Origin: Tissierellia bacterium
GTDB taxonomy: Bacteria; Bacillota; Clostridia; Tissierellales; Peptoniphilaceae
Reading direction: 5' to 3'
Assembly: GCA_012728755.1 (NCBI GenBank)
Contig: JAAYEL010000013.1
Span: 1-54,071, forward strand
DNA length: 54,071 nt
Position 1 is the first letter of the stretch. Each line of letters begins with the position of its first letter. The position numbers and the translations under genes are program-made. The notes under the pieces are model-generated. The model saw nothing but the letters and a program-made list of their open reading frames with translations. It was not told the DNA's origin and ran no database searches. Of this stretch, positions 35,480 to 45,063 are shown one piece after another.

Positions 35480-37174
35480 TTACTTAACATCCATAATTTT
35501 CTTATGTGCTACTTGGAAAATCTCATCAATTTTCTTATCGCCAGCTTCGACATCTTTTGCTACTGAATAGATATATAATTTAATCTTTGGTTCAGTTCCA
35601 GAAGGTCTAACAACATACCATGAACCATCATCATATACATATTTAAGTACATTAGATTTTCTTAATCCTGTCTCGTCATTTTGGTAGTCAACCACTTGTG
35701 TAAGCTTAATATCACCAATTTCTTTGATAGGATTAGCTCTATAGTCTTCCATGATTCTCTTAATTAAAGCTTGTCCATCTAAACCTTCTAATACTATAGA
35801 GATTAATCTTTCTCCATAATAATCAAATTCATCATATAATTCATTTAGTACATCAAGTAGAGTCTTGCCTTGTTTTTTGTAAAATGCAGCCATTTCAGCT
35901 ATCATCATGATTGATGATACAGCATCTTTATCTCTAACATGAGCACCATAGCTATATCCTATACTTTCTTCAAATCCAAATATGAATGTTTTTTCTTTAG
36001 TTTCATCGTAGATATTTGCTGGTTCATAAATGTTCTTAAATCCAGTTAATACATCTATAGCTTCTACTCCATATTTTTCTGCAATCTTACTTGGTAGATT
36101 TCCTGTTACTATAGACTTAACAATTACTCCTTTTTCTGGTAATTTACCATTTGCTTCTAATCTAGAAAGGATATAGTTAGTCAATAGGATTCCTGTTTTA
36201 TTACCAGTTAAAAATACATATTCACCATTTTCGTCTCTAACTTCTATAGCAGCTCTATCAGCATCAGGGTCAGTAGCCATTAATATATCAGCTCCTACTT
36301 CTTTACCTAGTTCTATACTATATTTGAATGCTTTTGGGTCTTCTGGGTTTGGATAACCTACTGTAGTAAAGTCAGGATCTGGATTTTCTTGTTCTTTAAC
36401 AATATAAACATTATTGAATCCTCTTTTTTCAAGAACTTCTCTAACTAGTTTATTACCAGTACCATTAAGTGGTGAATAAACAATTTTGATATCTTTGTCG
36501 ATATTTTCGTCTTCAATTGCCAAAGCTAAAGTATCGTTTATATATGCTTCAATAACAGATGGATCTATATATTCAACTATGCCACTTTCAAGTGCTTCAG
36601 TAAAATCCATAGTCTTAACATTTTCAAAACCGCCTACTTTGCTCATATTATCTAGGATTTGATCTGCGATATCTTCAAGAATTTGAGAACCTTCTTCCCA
36701 ATATGCTTTGTAGCCATTATATTGTTTAGGATTATGGCTAGCTGTTATCATAACGCCTGATATAGTGTTTAATTTTCTTATAGTGTAAGATAGTACTGGT
36801 GTTGGAGTTATTCCTTTATGGATATAAACTTTAATCCCATTAGCAGCTAATACACTTGCTGTTATCTCTGAGAACTCTTTAGACATATGTCTAACGTCAT
36901 GAGATATTGCTACTCCTCTATCCATCGCTTCTTGACCATAGCTCTTAATAGTATCTGCAAGACCTTGAGTAGCTAATGAAACAGTATATTTGTTCATTCT
37001 ATTAGTTCCTGCGCCAATAATACCTCTTAATCCTGCTGTACCAAATTGAAGATCTTGGTAAAATCTATCCTCCATCTCAACTTCATCGTCTTTAATTAAT
37101 ACTAGTTCTTTACGAGTATCTTCATCAAAATACTCATTTTCAATCCATGAATTGTATCTTTCCTTATAGTTCAT
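35480..37174 (-). CDS. pgm: Phosphoglucomutase / phosphomannomutase family protein
   Basis: It interconverts glucose-1-phosphate and glucose-6-phosphate, linking glycogen to glycolysis. The 564-residue protein has the catalytic TASHNP with Ser146, the metal loop DPDADR, the sugar-binding loop GFEESIGY, and the C-terminal phosphate loop RPSGTEPKIK. The length matches the PgcA type. It overlaps the pulA end by 11 bp, placing it in the glycogen operon. Confidence 0.94.
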   Translation of the reverse strand: MNYKERYNSWIENEYFDEDTRKELVLIKDDEVEMEDRFYQDLQFGTAGLRGIIGAGTNRMNKYTVSLATQGLADTIKSYGQEAMDRGVAISHDVRHMSKEFSEITASVLAANGIKVYIHKGITPTPVLSYTIRKLNTISGVMITASHNPKQYNGYKAYWEEGSQILEDIADQILDNMSKVGGFENVKTMDFTEALESGIVEYIDPSVIEAYINDTLALAIEDENIDKDIKIVYSPLNGTGNKLVREVLEKRGFNNVYIVKEQENPDPDFTTVGYPNPEDPKAFKYSIELGKEVGADILMATDPDADRAAIEVRDENGEYVFLTGNKTGILLTNYILSRLEANGKLPEKGVIVKSIVTGNLPSKIAEKYGVEAIDVLTGFKNIYEPANIYDETKEKTFIFGFEESIGYSYGAHVRDKDAVSSIMMIAEMAAFYKKQGKTLLDVLNELYDEFDYYGERLISIVLEGLDGQALIKRIMEDYRANPIKEIGDIKLTQVVDYQNDETGLRKSNVLKYVYDDGSWYVVRPSGTEPKIKLYIYSVAKDVEAGDKKIDEIFQVAHKKIMDVK

Positions 37175-39023
37175 AAATATCCCCCTTTATTTGATATACG
37201 TTGGAAGTAAATGCCTCTACTTCGATTTCTTTTACTTGTTCATTTTTAAATCCATTTGCCCATATCAATGTTGCATTTGTTAGGTTAAATTTTTTTGTTT
37301 TTACCATTTCAGCTTTGTTTGATGCATTATGGATAATTAAATATGTGTTGTTATCTCTTCTAATTAGATATCCAATTAAACAATTCTTTAAACCCTTTAT
37401 TAAAGTCATATTATCAATAACTTCGTCGTAGGTAGTTAAGTTAAATAATTTGGATTCTTTTCTAAACTGGATCAAATCTTTTATCACATTAAAAGTGTCT
37501 ATGTGCTTTTCTTTAAGTGACCAGTCTATACCATTGACATCTATTGATGAGCTATAGCTATTGTGGTCTAATTTTTTGTCTCTTAAAAACTCATTTCCAG
37601 CATGGAAAAAAGGTAAACCTTGGCTCATCATGATAAGAGAAAATGCCAATATAGTCATCTGTTCTTGGTTTTGAACAGGAACATTTGACATAACTAATTT
37701 ATCTTGGAAAATCAGGTTGTCATGAGCATTAAAGTAATTTATAGACTCGATTGGATTATCAAAGTTTGAGTATGTTCCGTCCATACTAACCGACCCAACT
37801 ACTCCTTTTTCGATATCATGTTTGTATCTAAAATCTCCCTGTATATATCCTTTAATGACGCCGTCATTATCTCCACGAATAGCATCTCTAAAAAATGGAT
37901 TAAATATCGCAAAGTCTTTTCCTCTTTGTGCACCAATATTAATTTGCTTTTCAGTAGCTAGTAATGATGAATCCGCCATCCAAGGCTCTCCATATATGAT
38001 GATATTTGGGTTGATTTGTCTTAATTCTTTTATAGCAGTCTCAATAGTATCTATATCAATAAGTGCCATTAAGTCAAATCTAAATCCATCAACCTTATAT
38101 TCATTAACCCAATATAATAATGAGTCTAGGATAAATTTGCTTCCCATCGTAGTATCAGAGGCGAATTCATTGCCGCAACCAGAACCATTTGAAAAATTAC
38201 CATTATTATTTCTATGATAATATCCTGGAGCTAACACATTAAAATTACTATCCTTCGTCTTAAAAGTATGGTTGTACACGACGTCCAAAACTACAGACAT
38301 TCCTCTTTCGTGGATCTTTTGTATCAAATATTTTAGTTCAAATATTCTTTTGTGAGGATCATAAGGATCAGTTGAATAGCTTCCTTCTACACAGTTATAT
38401 AACTCTGGATCATAACCCCAATTGTAGTTACTTCTATATTTTGTGATATCTTTTCTTTCATCTACAGTAACAAAGTCATAAATTGGTAGTAGATGTATAT
38501 GAGTTACTCCAAGTTCTGACAAATGATCAAGACCTGTTTTTACATTATTGTAGTAAGAACCTTCTTCACCAAAGCCTAAAAACTTACCATTGTGTTTAAC
38601 ACCAGAATTCTTATAGGCTGTAAAATCAGCTACATGAACCTCATAAAGTATAGCTTCTTCCCATTTATTCTCTGGTATAAAATGTTCCTTAAATCCTTCA
38701 GGATTAGTCTTTTCTAAATCTATGATAGCAGATTTATGAGAATTAACTGAACATGCTACTGAATAAGGATCAGTAACCTCGTTATCTCCTACTAAATAAG
38801 TGTAGAACTTTCCTTCTAGATTTTCATCTATCGTATATGTAAAGAAATTTATATCTTCTCTTTCCATAACGTATTGTTTTCTTCTAACATCATCATAATT
38901 GTTATATATAGCTAGAGTTACTCTTTTTTGGTTGGGAGCAAAAACTCTAAATGTGGATGAAGTATCGTTGTACTCTACCCCCATATTTAATATAGATTGT
39001 GATGTCATATCTGTTAATTGCAT
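37164..39023 (-). CDS. pulA: Type I pullulanase (glycogen debranching)
   Basis: It hydrolyses alpha-1,6 branches. The 619-residue protein has an N-terminal CBM48 domain (about 15-110), the type I signature YNWGYDP (200-206), and GH13 catalytic residues Asp317 (GFRFD) and Glu346 (GEPW), with NAHDNL later. No signal peptide is seen, so it acts inside the cell on glycogen. It lies 1 bp after the phosphorylase homologue. Confidence 0.93.
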   Translation of the reverse strand: MQLTDMTSQSILNMGVEYNDTSSTFRVFAPNQKRVTLAIYNNYDDVRRKQYVMEREDINFFTYTIDENLEGKFYTYLVGDNEVTDPYSVACSVNSHKSAIIDLEKTNPEGFKEHFIPENKWEEAILYEVHVADFTAYKNSGVKHNGKFLGFGEEGSYYNNVKTGLDHLSELGVTHIHLLPIYDFVTVDERKDITKYRSNYNWGYDPELYNCVEGSYSTDPYDPHKRIFELKYLIQKIHERGMSVVLDVVYNHTFKTKDSNFNVLAPGYYHRNNNGNFSNGSGCGNEFASDTTMGSKFILDSLLYWVNEYKVDGFRFDLMALIDIDTIETAIKELRQINPNIIIYGEPWMADSSLLATEKQINIGAQRGKDFAIFNPFFRDAIRGDNDGVIKGYIQGDFRYKHDIEKGVVGSVSMDGTYSNFDNPIESINYFNAHDNLIFQDKLVMSNVPVQNQEQMTILAFSLIMMSQGLPFFHAGNEFLRDKKLDHNSYSSSIDVNGIDWSLKEKHIDTFNVIKDLIQFRKESKLFNLTTYDEVIDNMTLIKGLKNCLIGYLIRRDNNTYLIIHNASNKAEMVKTKKFNLTNATLIWANGFKNEQVKEIEVEAFTSNVYQIKGDIYEL

Positions 39024-39024
39024 A

Positions 39025-41340
39025 CTATCTCCAATAATTATTTAGATTTGTTTTTATAGCATCATTCATCGTATGATTAAGCGCATATGAGATATTATTA
39101 AGTGATTTTGACACCCATTTAGATCTATCCATATAGTCTCTAGTCGCTTTTAAATGCATCTCATAATGAGATAAAAGCTCTCTAATAACACCGTAGCCAT
39201 CATTATACTTGAACAATACATTAATAATTGTATTTATATTATATGGAAATTTTGAATGTGGTTGATATTTATAAAAATCAAACATATCCCTAATTAAAGG
39301 ATTTCTATTAATATAATCGTAAACATAATAATTTTTCTTCTTTGATAACTCTATAGCTTCATCGACATTTTCTCCAAAGATATATATGCTATCATCTTTC
39401 ATTTCTTTAATATAGTCCTGAGCTAATATATTAAATGAGGTAAATGTTACTGAACCATTAACCATAAATTTGATGGTCTCTAGATCAACACTACCTTTTG
39501 TTATTACTGATACTTGTTGATTAATATCTGCTGCAGGAATCAACATATCTGATTTCTTTATATTGTAATCCTCGACAAAAACAATTTTTATCTTGTCTCG
39601 AATTGAATAGTCTTCGTTAATTAACTTTGCCAAAGCGTGGATAAACTTAATTATCTCCTTAGCAAAATAATAGTTCGGATATGATTTTCCACCAAAGAAA
39701 TATGTCCTTGGAGGTATATCCATATTGCCATTTTGTTTAAGCCTAAAATACAGCAAAGCTATACTCAAAGCACTAAGTAATTGTCTCTTATATTCGTGAA
39801 ATACCCCTAAATTCATATCAAATATTGACTTAGGATTTATTATCTCACCTTTAACCCCTAAATAATCAATTAGCTTATTCTTTTTGTCCTGTTTTAGATT
39901 GCACATTAGGCAATCTTCATCCCCACAAAGCTCCTCAAATGGTCTTATACTTACTTTATCGTCTTTAGTAAGCACTTCATACATTTTCTTATTAGTCTGT
40001 TCTAAATAGTTCAAACCATTAAAGCCTAACAACAAGTTATCTATCTTATCTCCATAATAGTTATAATGATGTGGTAAAAATACTTCCTTCAACACTTTTG
40101 CATGCTGATTTCCTAAAACCATAACCTTTTTAGATAGGTAAAATGCAATATTTATCGTCTCTACAAAATCACATCTAATTATAGATAAAGCATCTATTAC
40201 TACCTTATCTTCAATACTCTCTTCTAGATGTTTCTTTACATATTTATCTAATACATATATAGTTGGTAATATGTCAGGACATACTTGTTCGATTAGTGAT
40301 AAATCCCATTTTTCGAAATTTTCTTCTATAAGTGAAGTATTTACATAAATGAATGAATCTCTAGTTATATTTATAGCTTCTTCTATGCCTAACCCAAATC
40401 TCCTATGCAATATATCAAGAAACACAAGTTGAGATAATATAGGATGATTGTCATTAAGTTGTATTACTGTCTTTTCTGCAAATTTATTTATATCATTATC
40501 ATGATACTTTTTATATCTTTTAAATATATCTTGCATAGTTGCTGATGCAAAAAAGTACTCTTGAGAAAGTCTAAGTTTTCTACCTTCAAGTGTATCTTCT
40601 TGAGGATATAAAAACTCTACTATTGAATTTGCTCTATTTATATCTTCATATGCTTCGATAATCTTACCTTGTGAAAATAGATTAAAGTCAATATCTTTTG
40701 TAGACTCGCTTTTCCAAATCCTAAGAGTGTTAGCACTATTATTTCTATCCCCTACTATTGGGAAGTCATATGGAATCGCCTTATAAGTATCATCTTTAAA
40801 TTTAACCAAATGTGAAAAGCTCTTCTCATGTTCCCATGGATTCTTGTAATCTTTCCAGTCGTCTGGTTTTTCTATTTGCGTTCCATCAATTATTTCTTGT
40901 TTAAGCATACCTTTTCGATATCTTAAACCATATGCATGTGTGTTTTCTTCCAAGTTTGCAAGCGATTCAAGCATCGCTGTTGAGATAATTCCTAATTCTC
41001 CAAAACCTAATTGCGATTCTATCTCTTGATCACATATTTTGTCAAAATCTCTTCCATATCTTTCTAAGACTTCAACTAAATCGTCTATCAGGTCTAATTT
41101 AATAGCATTACTAACAAGTCGAGTACCCAAAGAGTACTCGAATGATAGTATATATAAAGTTTTGTCTTGTCTAGTGTTTACCATAGATTCATGCCAAATC
41201 TTGCCTATCATTAAGCGTAATGTTTTTGCTATGGCAATATAAATCTCTGAATCCCTGGCAGTTTTTATATCCTTGGCAAAAAACTCATACAAATTTTCTT
41301 CAATTTTATTTTGTATAAAGAGTTGTTTGTCTGTGCTCAT
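39025..41340 (-). CDS. Glycogen phosphorylase homologue with degenerate active site
   Basis: The 771-residue protein aligns with GT35 phosphorylases throughout (QLNDNHP, SIFD...HEYKRQLL, IPAADINQQVS...KFMVNG), but catalytic residues are lost. Rabbit numbering: Gly135 is Glu115; Arg138 is Ile118; His377 is Thr335; the PLP-phosphate Lys568-Arg569 are Gly512-Val513; EASGTGN (672-678) is GSVDLET (616-622). Only the PLP lysine (Lys680, here Lys624) and the surrounding KFM-NG remain. Frame and length are intact, so it is a maintained protein and not a pseudogene. It sits between glgA and pulA where an active GlgP is usual, and probably has a regulatory or glycogen-binding role, or altered chemistry. 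Confidence 0.85.
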   Translation of the reverse strand: MSTDKQLFIQNKIEENLYEFFAKDIKTARDSEIYIAIAKTLRLMIGKIWHESMVNTRQDKTLYILSFEYSLGTRLVSNAIKLDLIDDLVEVLERYGRDFDKICDQEIESQLGFGELGIISTAMLESLANLEENTHAYGLRYRKGMLKQEIIDGTQIEKPDDWKDYKNPWEHEKSFSHLVKFKDDTYKAIPYDFPIVGDRNNSANTLRIWKSESTKDIDFNLFSQGKIIEAYEDINRANSIVEFLYPQEDTLEGRKLRLSQEYFFASATMQDIFKRYKKYHDNDINKFAEKTVIQLNDNHPILSQLVFLDILHRRFGLGIEEAINITRDSFIYVNTSLIEENFEKWDLSLIEQVCPDILPTIYVLDKYVKKHLEESIEDKVVIDALSIIRCDFVETINIAFYLSKKVMVLGNQHAKVLKEVFLPHHYNYYGDKIDNLLLGFNGLNYLEQTNKKMYEVLTKDDKVSIRPFEELCGDEDCLMCNLKQDKKNKLIDYLGVKGEIINPKSIFDMNLGVFHEYKRQLLSALSIALLYFRLKQNGNMDIPPRTYFFGGKSYPNYYFAKEIIKFIHALAKLINEDYSIRDKIKIVFVEDYNIKKSDMLIPAADINQQVSVITKGSVDLETIKFMVNGSVTFTSFNILAQDYIKEMKDDSIYIFGENVDEAIELSKKKNYYVYDYINRNPLIRDMFDFYKYQPHSKFPYNINTIINVLFKYNDGYGVIRELLSHYEMHLKATRDYMDRSKWVSKSLNNISYALNHTMNDAIKTNLNNYWR

Positions 41341-41343
41341 ACA

Positions 41344-42768
41344 TTATAAGCTCCTATAAAGATTAATATATTCCTGTGATGATTTTTTCCAATCATTTCT
41401 ATGTTTTAATGCATTCTTAATCAAATGAGTAAATGCTTCGCTATTATCATAATATAGATGCACTGCTTCTTTTGTCTTAAATAAAAGTTCATGTGCATTA
41501 ATATTTTCAAAAGTAAATCCTGTACCTTCATTTGTATATTGATTGTATGGGATTACTGTATCCTTTAAACCGCCAGTTTCTCTAACTATTGGTAAAGATC
41601 CATATCTCATCGCAATAAGTTGAGATATACCACATGGTTCAGCAACAGATGGCATCATAAATAAATCAGAACCACCATAAATTAAATGTGACTCTTCATT
41701 ACTGAAATAGATTCTAGCTGCTACTTTTTCTGGATATTTATATTCAAAATATTTGAACATTTCTTCATACTCGTAGTCACCAGTACCAAGCATCACAAAT
41801 TGGATATCTTCTTGAAGTAATTCTTCAAGTATATATCTAAGAATCTCAAGACCTTTCATAGAAGTCAAACGAGTTACCATACCAATCATACATACATCGT
41901 CTCTTTGAGGTAGACCATATAATTTTTGTAATTCTCTTTTGTTTTCAACTTTAGTCTTAAAGTTTCTTCCATCATAATTTTTAACAAGAAACTCATCAGT
42001 CTTTGGATTCCATGTATCATAATCTATACCATTAACTATTCCAGATAATTTATCAGAATAGTAGTTGATAACATCTTGTAAACCTTCGCCAAAGAAAGGA
42101 TATTTTATTTCTTGAGCATAAGTCTTTGATACAGTATTAAATTTTGTAGAGTGAACAATACCACCCTTCATAAAGCTTAATGCATTATTAAACTCTAAGT
42201 CATTTGATGACATAAATCTTTCTGCAAGTCCAGTCATAGCAAAAGCTTTAGGATCAAAAAGTCCTTGATACTTTAGATTATGTATCGTATAAAGAGTTTT
42301 TGTATTTTCAAAGAAATCATCACCCGTTCTAAAATCATTTACATATGCAGATACTAAACCTGAATGCCAATCATTAGAATGAATAACATCTGGTTGGAAG
42401 TTAAGCTCCTTTGTGATAAGTACTGACGCTTTTGAGAAGAAAATAAATCTTTCTGCATCATCAAAATGTCCATATAATGAATCTCTGTTAAAATACTCTT
42501 CATTATCTAAAAAGTAGAAAGTCACGCCATCTAAATCATATTGAAAAACGCCACAGTATTTATGAAGCCATCCAAGGTCTACATAAAACTCATGTACTTT
42601 TTTCATTCCTGATCTATATTTTTCTCCAATAGATGAATATAAAGGTAATACAACCCTTATATCATGTCCTTGATCAGATATAGCTTTTGGAAGAGAACCT
42701 GCTACATCAGCAAGTCCTCCAGTTTTTATAAATGGCACTGCCTCACTAGTTACATATAAAATTTTCAT
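41344..42768 (-). CDS. glgA: Glycogen synthase (ADP-glucose type, GT5)
   Basis: It transfers glucose from ADP-glucose to glycogen. The 474-residue protein has the N-terminal ADP-glucose motif KTGGLADVAGSLP (15-27), HSNDWHSG, and the C-terminal GT-B residues GGSDLFMMPSVAEPCGISQL and RETGGLKDTV. The length is typical. It lies 15 bp after glgD. Confidence 0.96.
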   Translation of the reverse strand: MKILYVTSEAVPFIKTGGLADVAGSLPKAISDQGHDIRVVLPLYSSIGEKYRSGMKKVHEFYVDLGWLHKYCGVFQYDLDGVTFYFLDNEEYFNRDSLYGHFDDAERFIFFSKASVLITKELNFQPDVIHSNDWHSGLVSAYVNDFRTGDDFFENTKTLYTIHNLKYQGLFDPKAFAMTGLAERFMSSNDLEFNNALSFMKGGIVHSTKFNTVSKTYAQEIKYPFFGEGLQDVINYYSDKLSGIVNGIDYDTWNPKTDEFLVKNYDGRNFKTKVENKRELQKLYGLPQRDDVCMIGMVTRLTSMKGLEILRYILEELLQEDIQFVMLGTGDYEYEEMFKYFEYKYPEKVAARIYFSNEESHLIYGGSDLFMMPSVAEPCGISQLIAMRYGSLPIVRETGGLKDTVIPYNQYTNEGTGFTFENINAHELLFKTKEAVHLYYDNSEAFTHLIKNALKHRNDWKKSSQEYINLYRSL

Positions 42769-42783
42769 CGTTACCCCTATTCC

Positions 42784-43902
42784 TTATTCTTCAACTACCA
42801 TATTTTTTTCAACTATATAAGGATTATTTTGTGCACCTTGTACAAAAACTTTTTCCTTTATTATTACGTTTTTATCCAATATGGAGTTTACTACTATCGC
42901 ATTATCTTCAATTACTGCTTTTTGATAAATGATAGAATTTTTTACTATAGCATTTTTACCAATCTTAGCTCCTCTAAATATAACTGAGTTTTGAACATCT
43001 CCCTCAATTATACATCCATTAGCTACTATTGAATTAGAAACATTATTACCCTCTAGATAAAGAGTTGAAGGCTCGTCTTTTGACTTAGTCTTTATTCCTT
43101 CACCAGCTAATAATAAGTCAGCATAAATACCATAATTTAGTAGATTTGTATTTGCCTTATAATATGAATTTAAGTCTCTAATAAATTCAACATGTCTAAA
43201 TAACTCTAAACCACCGATTTTTAATCTTCTCTTATTATTGAAAATCGCTTGAATTAGTGTATCTGCATTACCTTTTTCAACACTTTCTTTAACTAAACTC
43301 ATAAATAAGTCTTTTTTAATAAACATGTTTTCTACATACATGTTAAAGATATTTTCTGTACCTAGATTATGTCCTATATTAATAATATTGTCGTTTTCAT
43401 CAAAAATGATTTTTCTAGCATTTAGATAATCGCCATTTTCATCTTCTTGTTTTCTATAGATAAACATAACATCATATTCATTTTCTAGAAAATCTTGGTA
43501 AGCTTTGTTAATGTCGATTCTAGTTAATATCATTGGATTTGATATATAAACATATTTATGCTCTGCATCGCTAAAAAATCTCAATGAATTATAGTATGTT
43601 ACGATTTCAGTATCAACTCCACCCATTTCTCTTACCACTGGAGGATTTATCATCAAACCATCAACTCTCTTATCAAGTCCCCAGCTTTTTCCAGTGCCTA
43701 CATGGTCAAGAGTTGATCTAATATTCATACCACCAAATAAAAGAACTTTACTTAGTCCATGCTCAGCAAAATTAGATAAGGTAAAATCAATAGTTCTATA
43801 TCTACTACCAAATGGTAACATATAGTCTGGTCTATTTTTAGTTAATGTACCATAGTCCTTTCTTTCGTTACCTGAGTTAATTATTCCTATACAGTTTTTC
43901 AT
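42784..43902 (-). CDS. glgD: GlgD, non-catalytic subunit of ADP-glucose pyrophosphorylase
   Basis: GlgD forms a heterotetramer with GlgC in Firmicutes and boosts its activity. The 372-residue protein has a nucleotidyltransferase domain lacking the GGxGxRL loop (the start reads INSGNERKDYGTLTKNRP) and a left-handed beta-helix tail of hexapeptide repeats (about 285-360, ..AIVKNSIIYQKAVIEDNAIV..). Its place right after glgC is the normal one. Confidence 0.94.
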   Translation of the reverse strand: MKNCIGIINSGNERKDYGTLTKNRPDYMLPFGSRYRTIDFTLSNFAEHGLSKVLLFGGMNIRSTLDHVGTGKSWGLDKRVDGLMINPPVVREMGGVDTEIVTYYNSLRFFSDAEHKYVYISNPMILTRIDINKAYQDFLENEYDVMFIYRKQEDENGDYLNARKIIFDENDNIINIGHNLGTENIFNMYVENMFIKKDLFMSLVKESVEKGNADTLIQAIFNNKRRLKIGGLELFRHVEFIRDLNSYYKANTNLLNYGIYADLLLAGEGIKTKSKDEPSTLYLEGNNVSNSIVANGCIIEGDVQNSVIFRGAKIGKNAIVKNSIIYQKAVIEDNAIVVNSILDKNVIIKEKVFVQGAQNNPYIVEKNMVVEE

Positions 43903-43914
43903 TTTACCCTCCTG

Positions 43915-45054
43915 CTATTCAGCTTCTACGCCATTTTCAGAAACCAGATATACATTAGAGTCTCCTCTAGTTCCTATCTTAGTTCCTTCTTCAATAACTT
44001 GATTTTCAGCAATAACGCTATTGTATACTTGTGCTCCACGTTTAATAGTAACCCCAGGTAATACAACAGATTTTTCTACATAAGCGCCTTCTTCGATAAC
44101 TACTTGATCGAATAAAACAGAATCTCTAACTGTTCCAGAAATGTAGCAAGCCTCATTGATTAAGACATTTTCTACTCTACCAGTCTTTGTGATAAAGTGT
44201 GGTGGAAGATTCTTGCTTGTAGTATTTATTCTCCAGTTTTTATCATAAATATCTAGCTCGTTATCTTCAGAAATTAAATCTAAATTAGCTTCCCAATAAG
44301 ATCTAACAGTTCCTACATCCTTCCAATAACCTTGGAATCTATAAACATACATAGGAACATCAGCAGCTAATAATTTTGGGATAACATTTTTACCAAAGTC
44401 ATATTCTGAATTTTCATCTTTATAGTCTTCTATCAAAGCTTCTCTAAGAACATTCCAATCGAAAATATAAATTCCCATAGATGCAAGGTTGCTTTCTGGT
44501 TTTTCAGGCTTTTCTTGGAATTCTGTGATTCTATCATTATCATCAATGTTCATAAGACCAAATCTTGAAGCTTCATCCCACGGAACTTCCATAACCGCTA
44601 TACTTACTTGTGCCTTATTTTTCTTATGACACTTAAGCATTTCTTCATAATCCATCTTGTAAATATGGTCACCTGAAAGAATAAGTACATATTCAGGATT
44701 GATATTATCTAGATAGTCGATATTTTCATATATCGCATTAGCAGTACCCTTAAACCATCTACCACCTTCTTCTGAATAATAAGGTGAAAGCAGTTTAAGA
44801 CCACCGCTAGACCTATCTAAGTCCCATGCAGAACCCAAGCCTATATGTTCATTTAGGTAAAATGGTTTGTATTGAGTTAATATACCAATATTATCAATAC
44901 CAGAGTTAGCAGCATTGCTAATACCAAAATCTATGATTTTGTACTTTCCACCAAAAGGAACTGCCGGTTTGGCAGTGTTCTTAGTTAGAGCCTTTAACCT
45001 ACTTCCTTGTCCACCAGCTAAAAGCATGGCAACCATATTTGATTTAATAGCCAT
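43915..45054 (-). CDS. glgC: Glucose-1-phosphate adenylyltransferase
   Basis: It makes ADP-glucose and pyrophosphate from ATP and glucose-1-phosphate, the committed step of glycogen synthesis. The 379-residue protein has [28 protein letters not shown] near the start (nucleotide loop), [24 protein letters not shown], and a C-terminal beta-helix. It follows glgB by 9 bp. Confidence 0.96.
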   Translation of the reverse strand: MAIKSNMVAMLLAGGQGSRLKALTKNTAKPAVPFGGKYKIIDFGISNAANSGIDNIGILTQYKPFYLNEHIGLGSAWDLDRSSGGLKLLSPYYSEEGGRWFKGTANAIYENIDYLDNINPEYVLILSGDHIYKMDYEEMLKCHKKNKAQVSIAVMEVPWDEASRFGLMNIDDNDRITEFQEKPEKPESNLASMGIYIFDWNVLREALIEDYKDENSEYDFGKNVIPKLLAADVPMYVYRFQGYWKDVGTVRSYWEANLDLISEDNELDIYDKNWRINTTSKNLPPHFITKTGRVENVLINEACYISGTVRDSVLFDQVVIEEGAYVEKSVVLPGVTIKRGAQVYNSVIAENQVIEEGTKIGTRGDSNVYLVSENGVEAE

Positions 45055-45063
45055 ATTGTCCTC

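Noticed and set aside
39025-41340. Calling the phosphorylase homologue a pseudogene
   Set aside because: It has one intact frame of normal length, a start with good spacing in the operon, and conserved structural motifs outside the active site.
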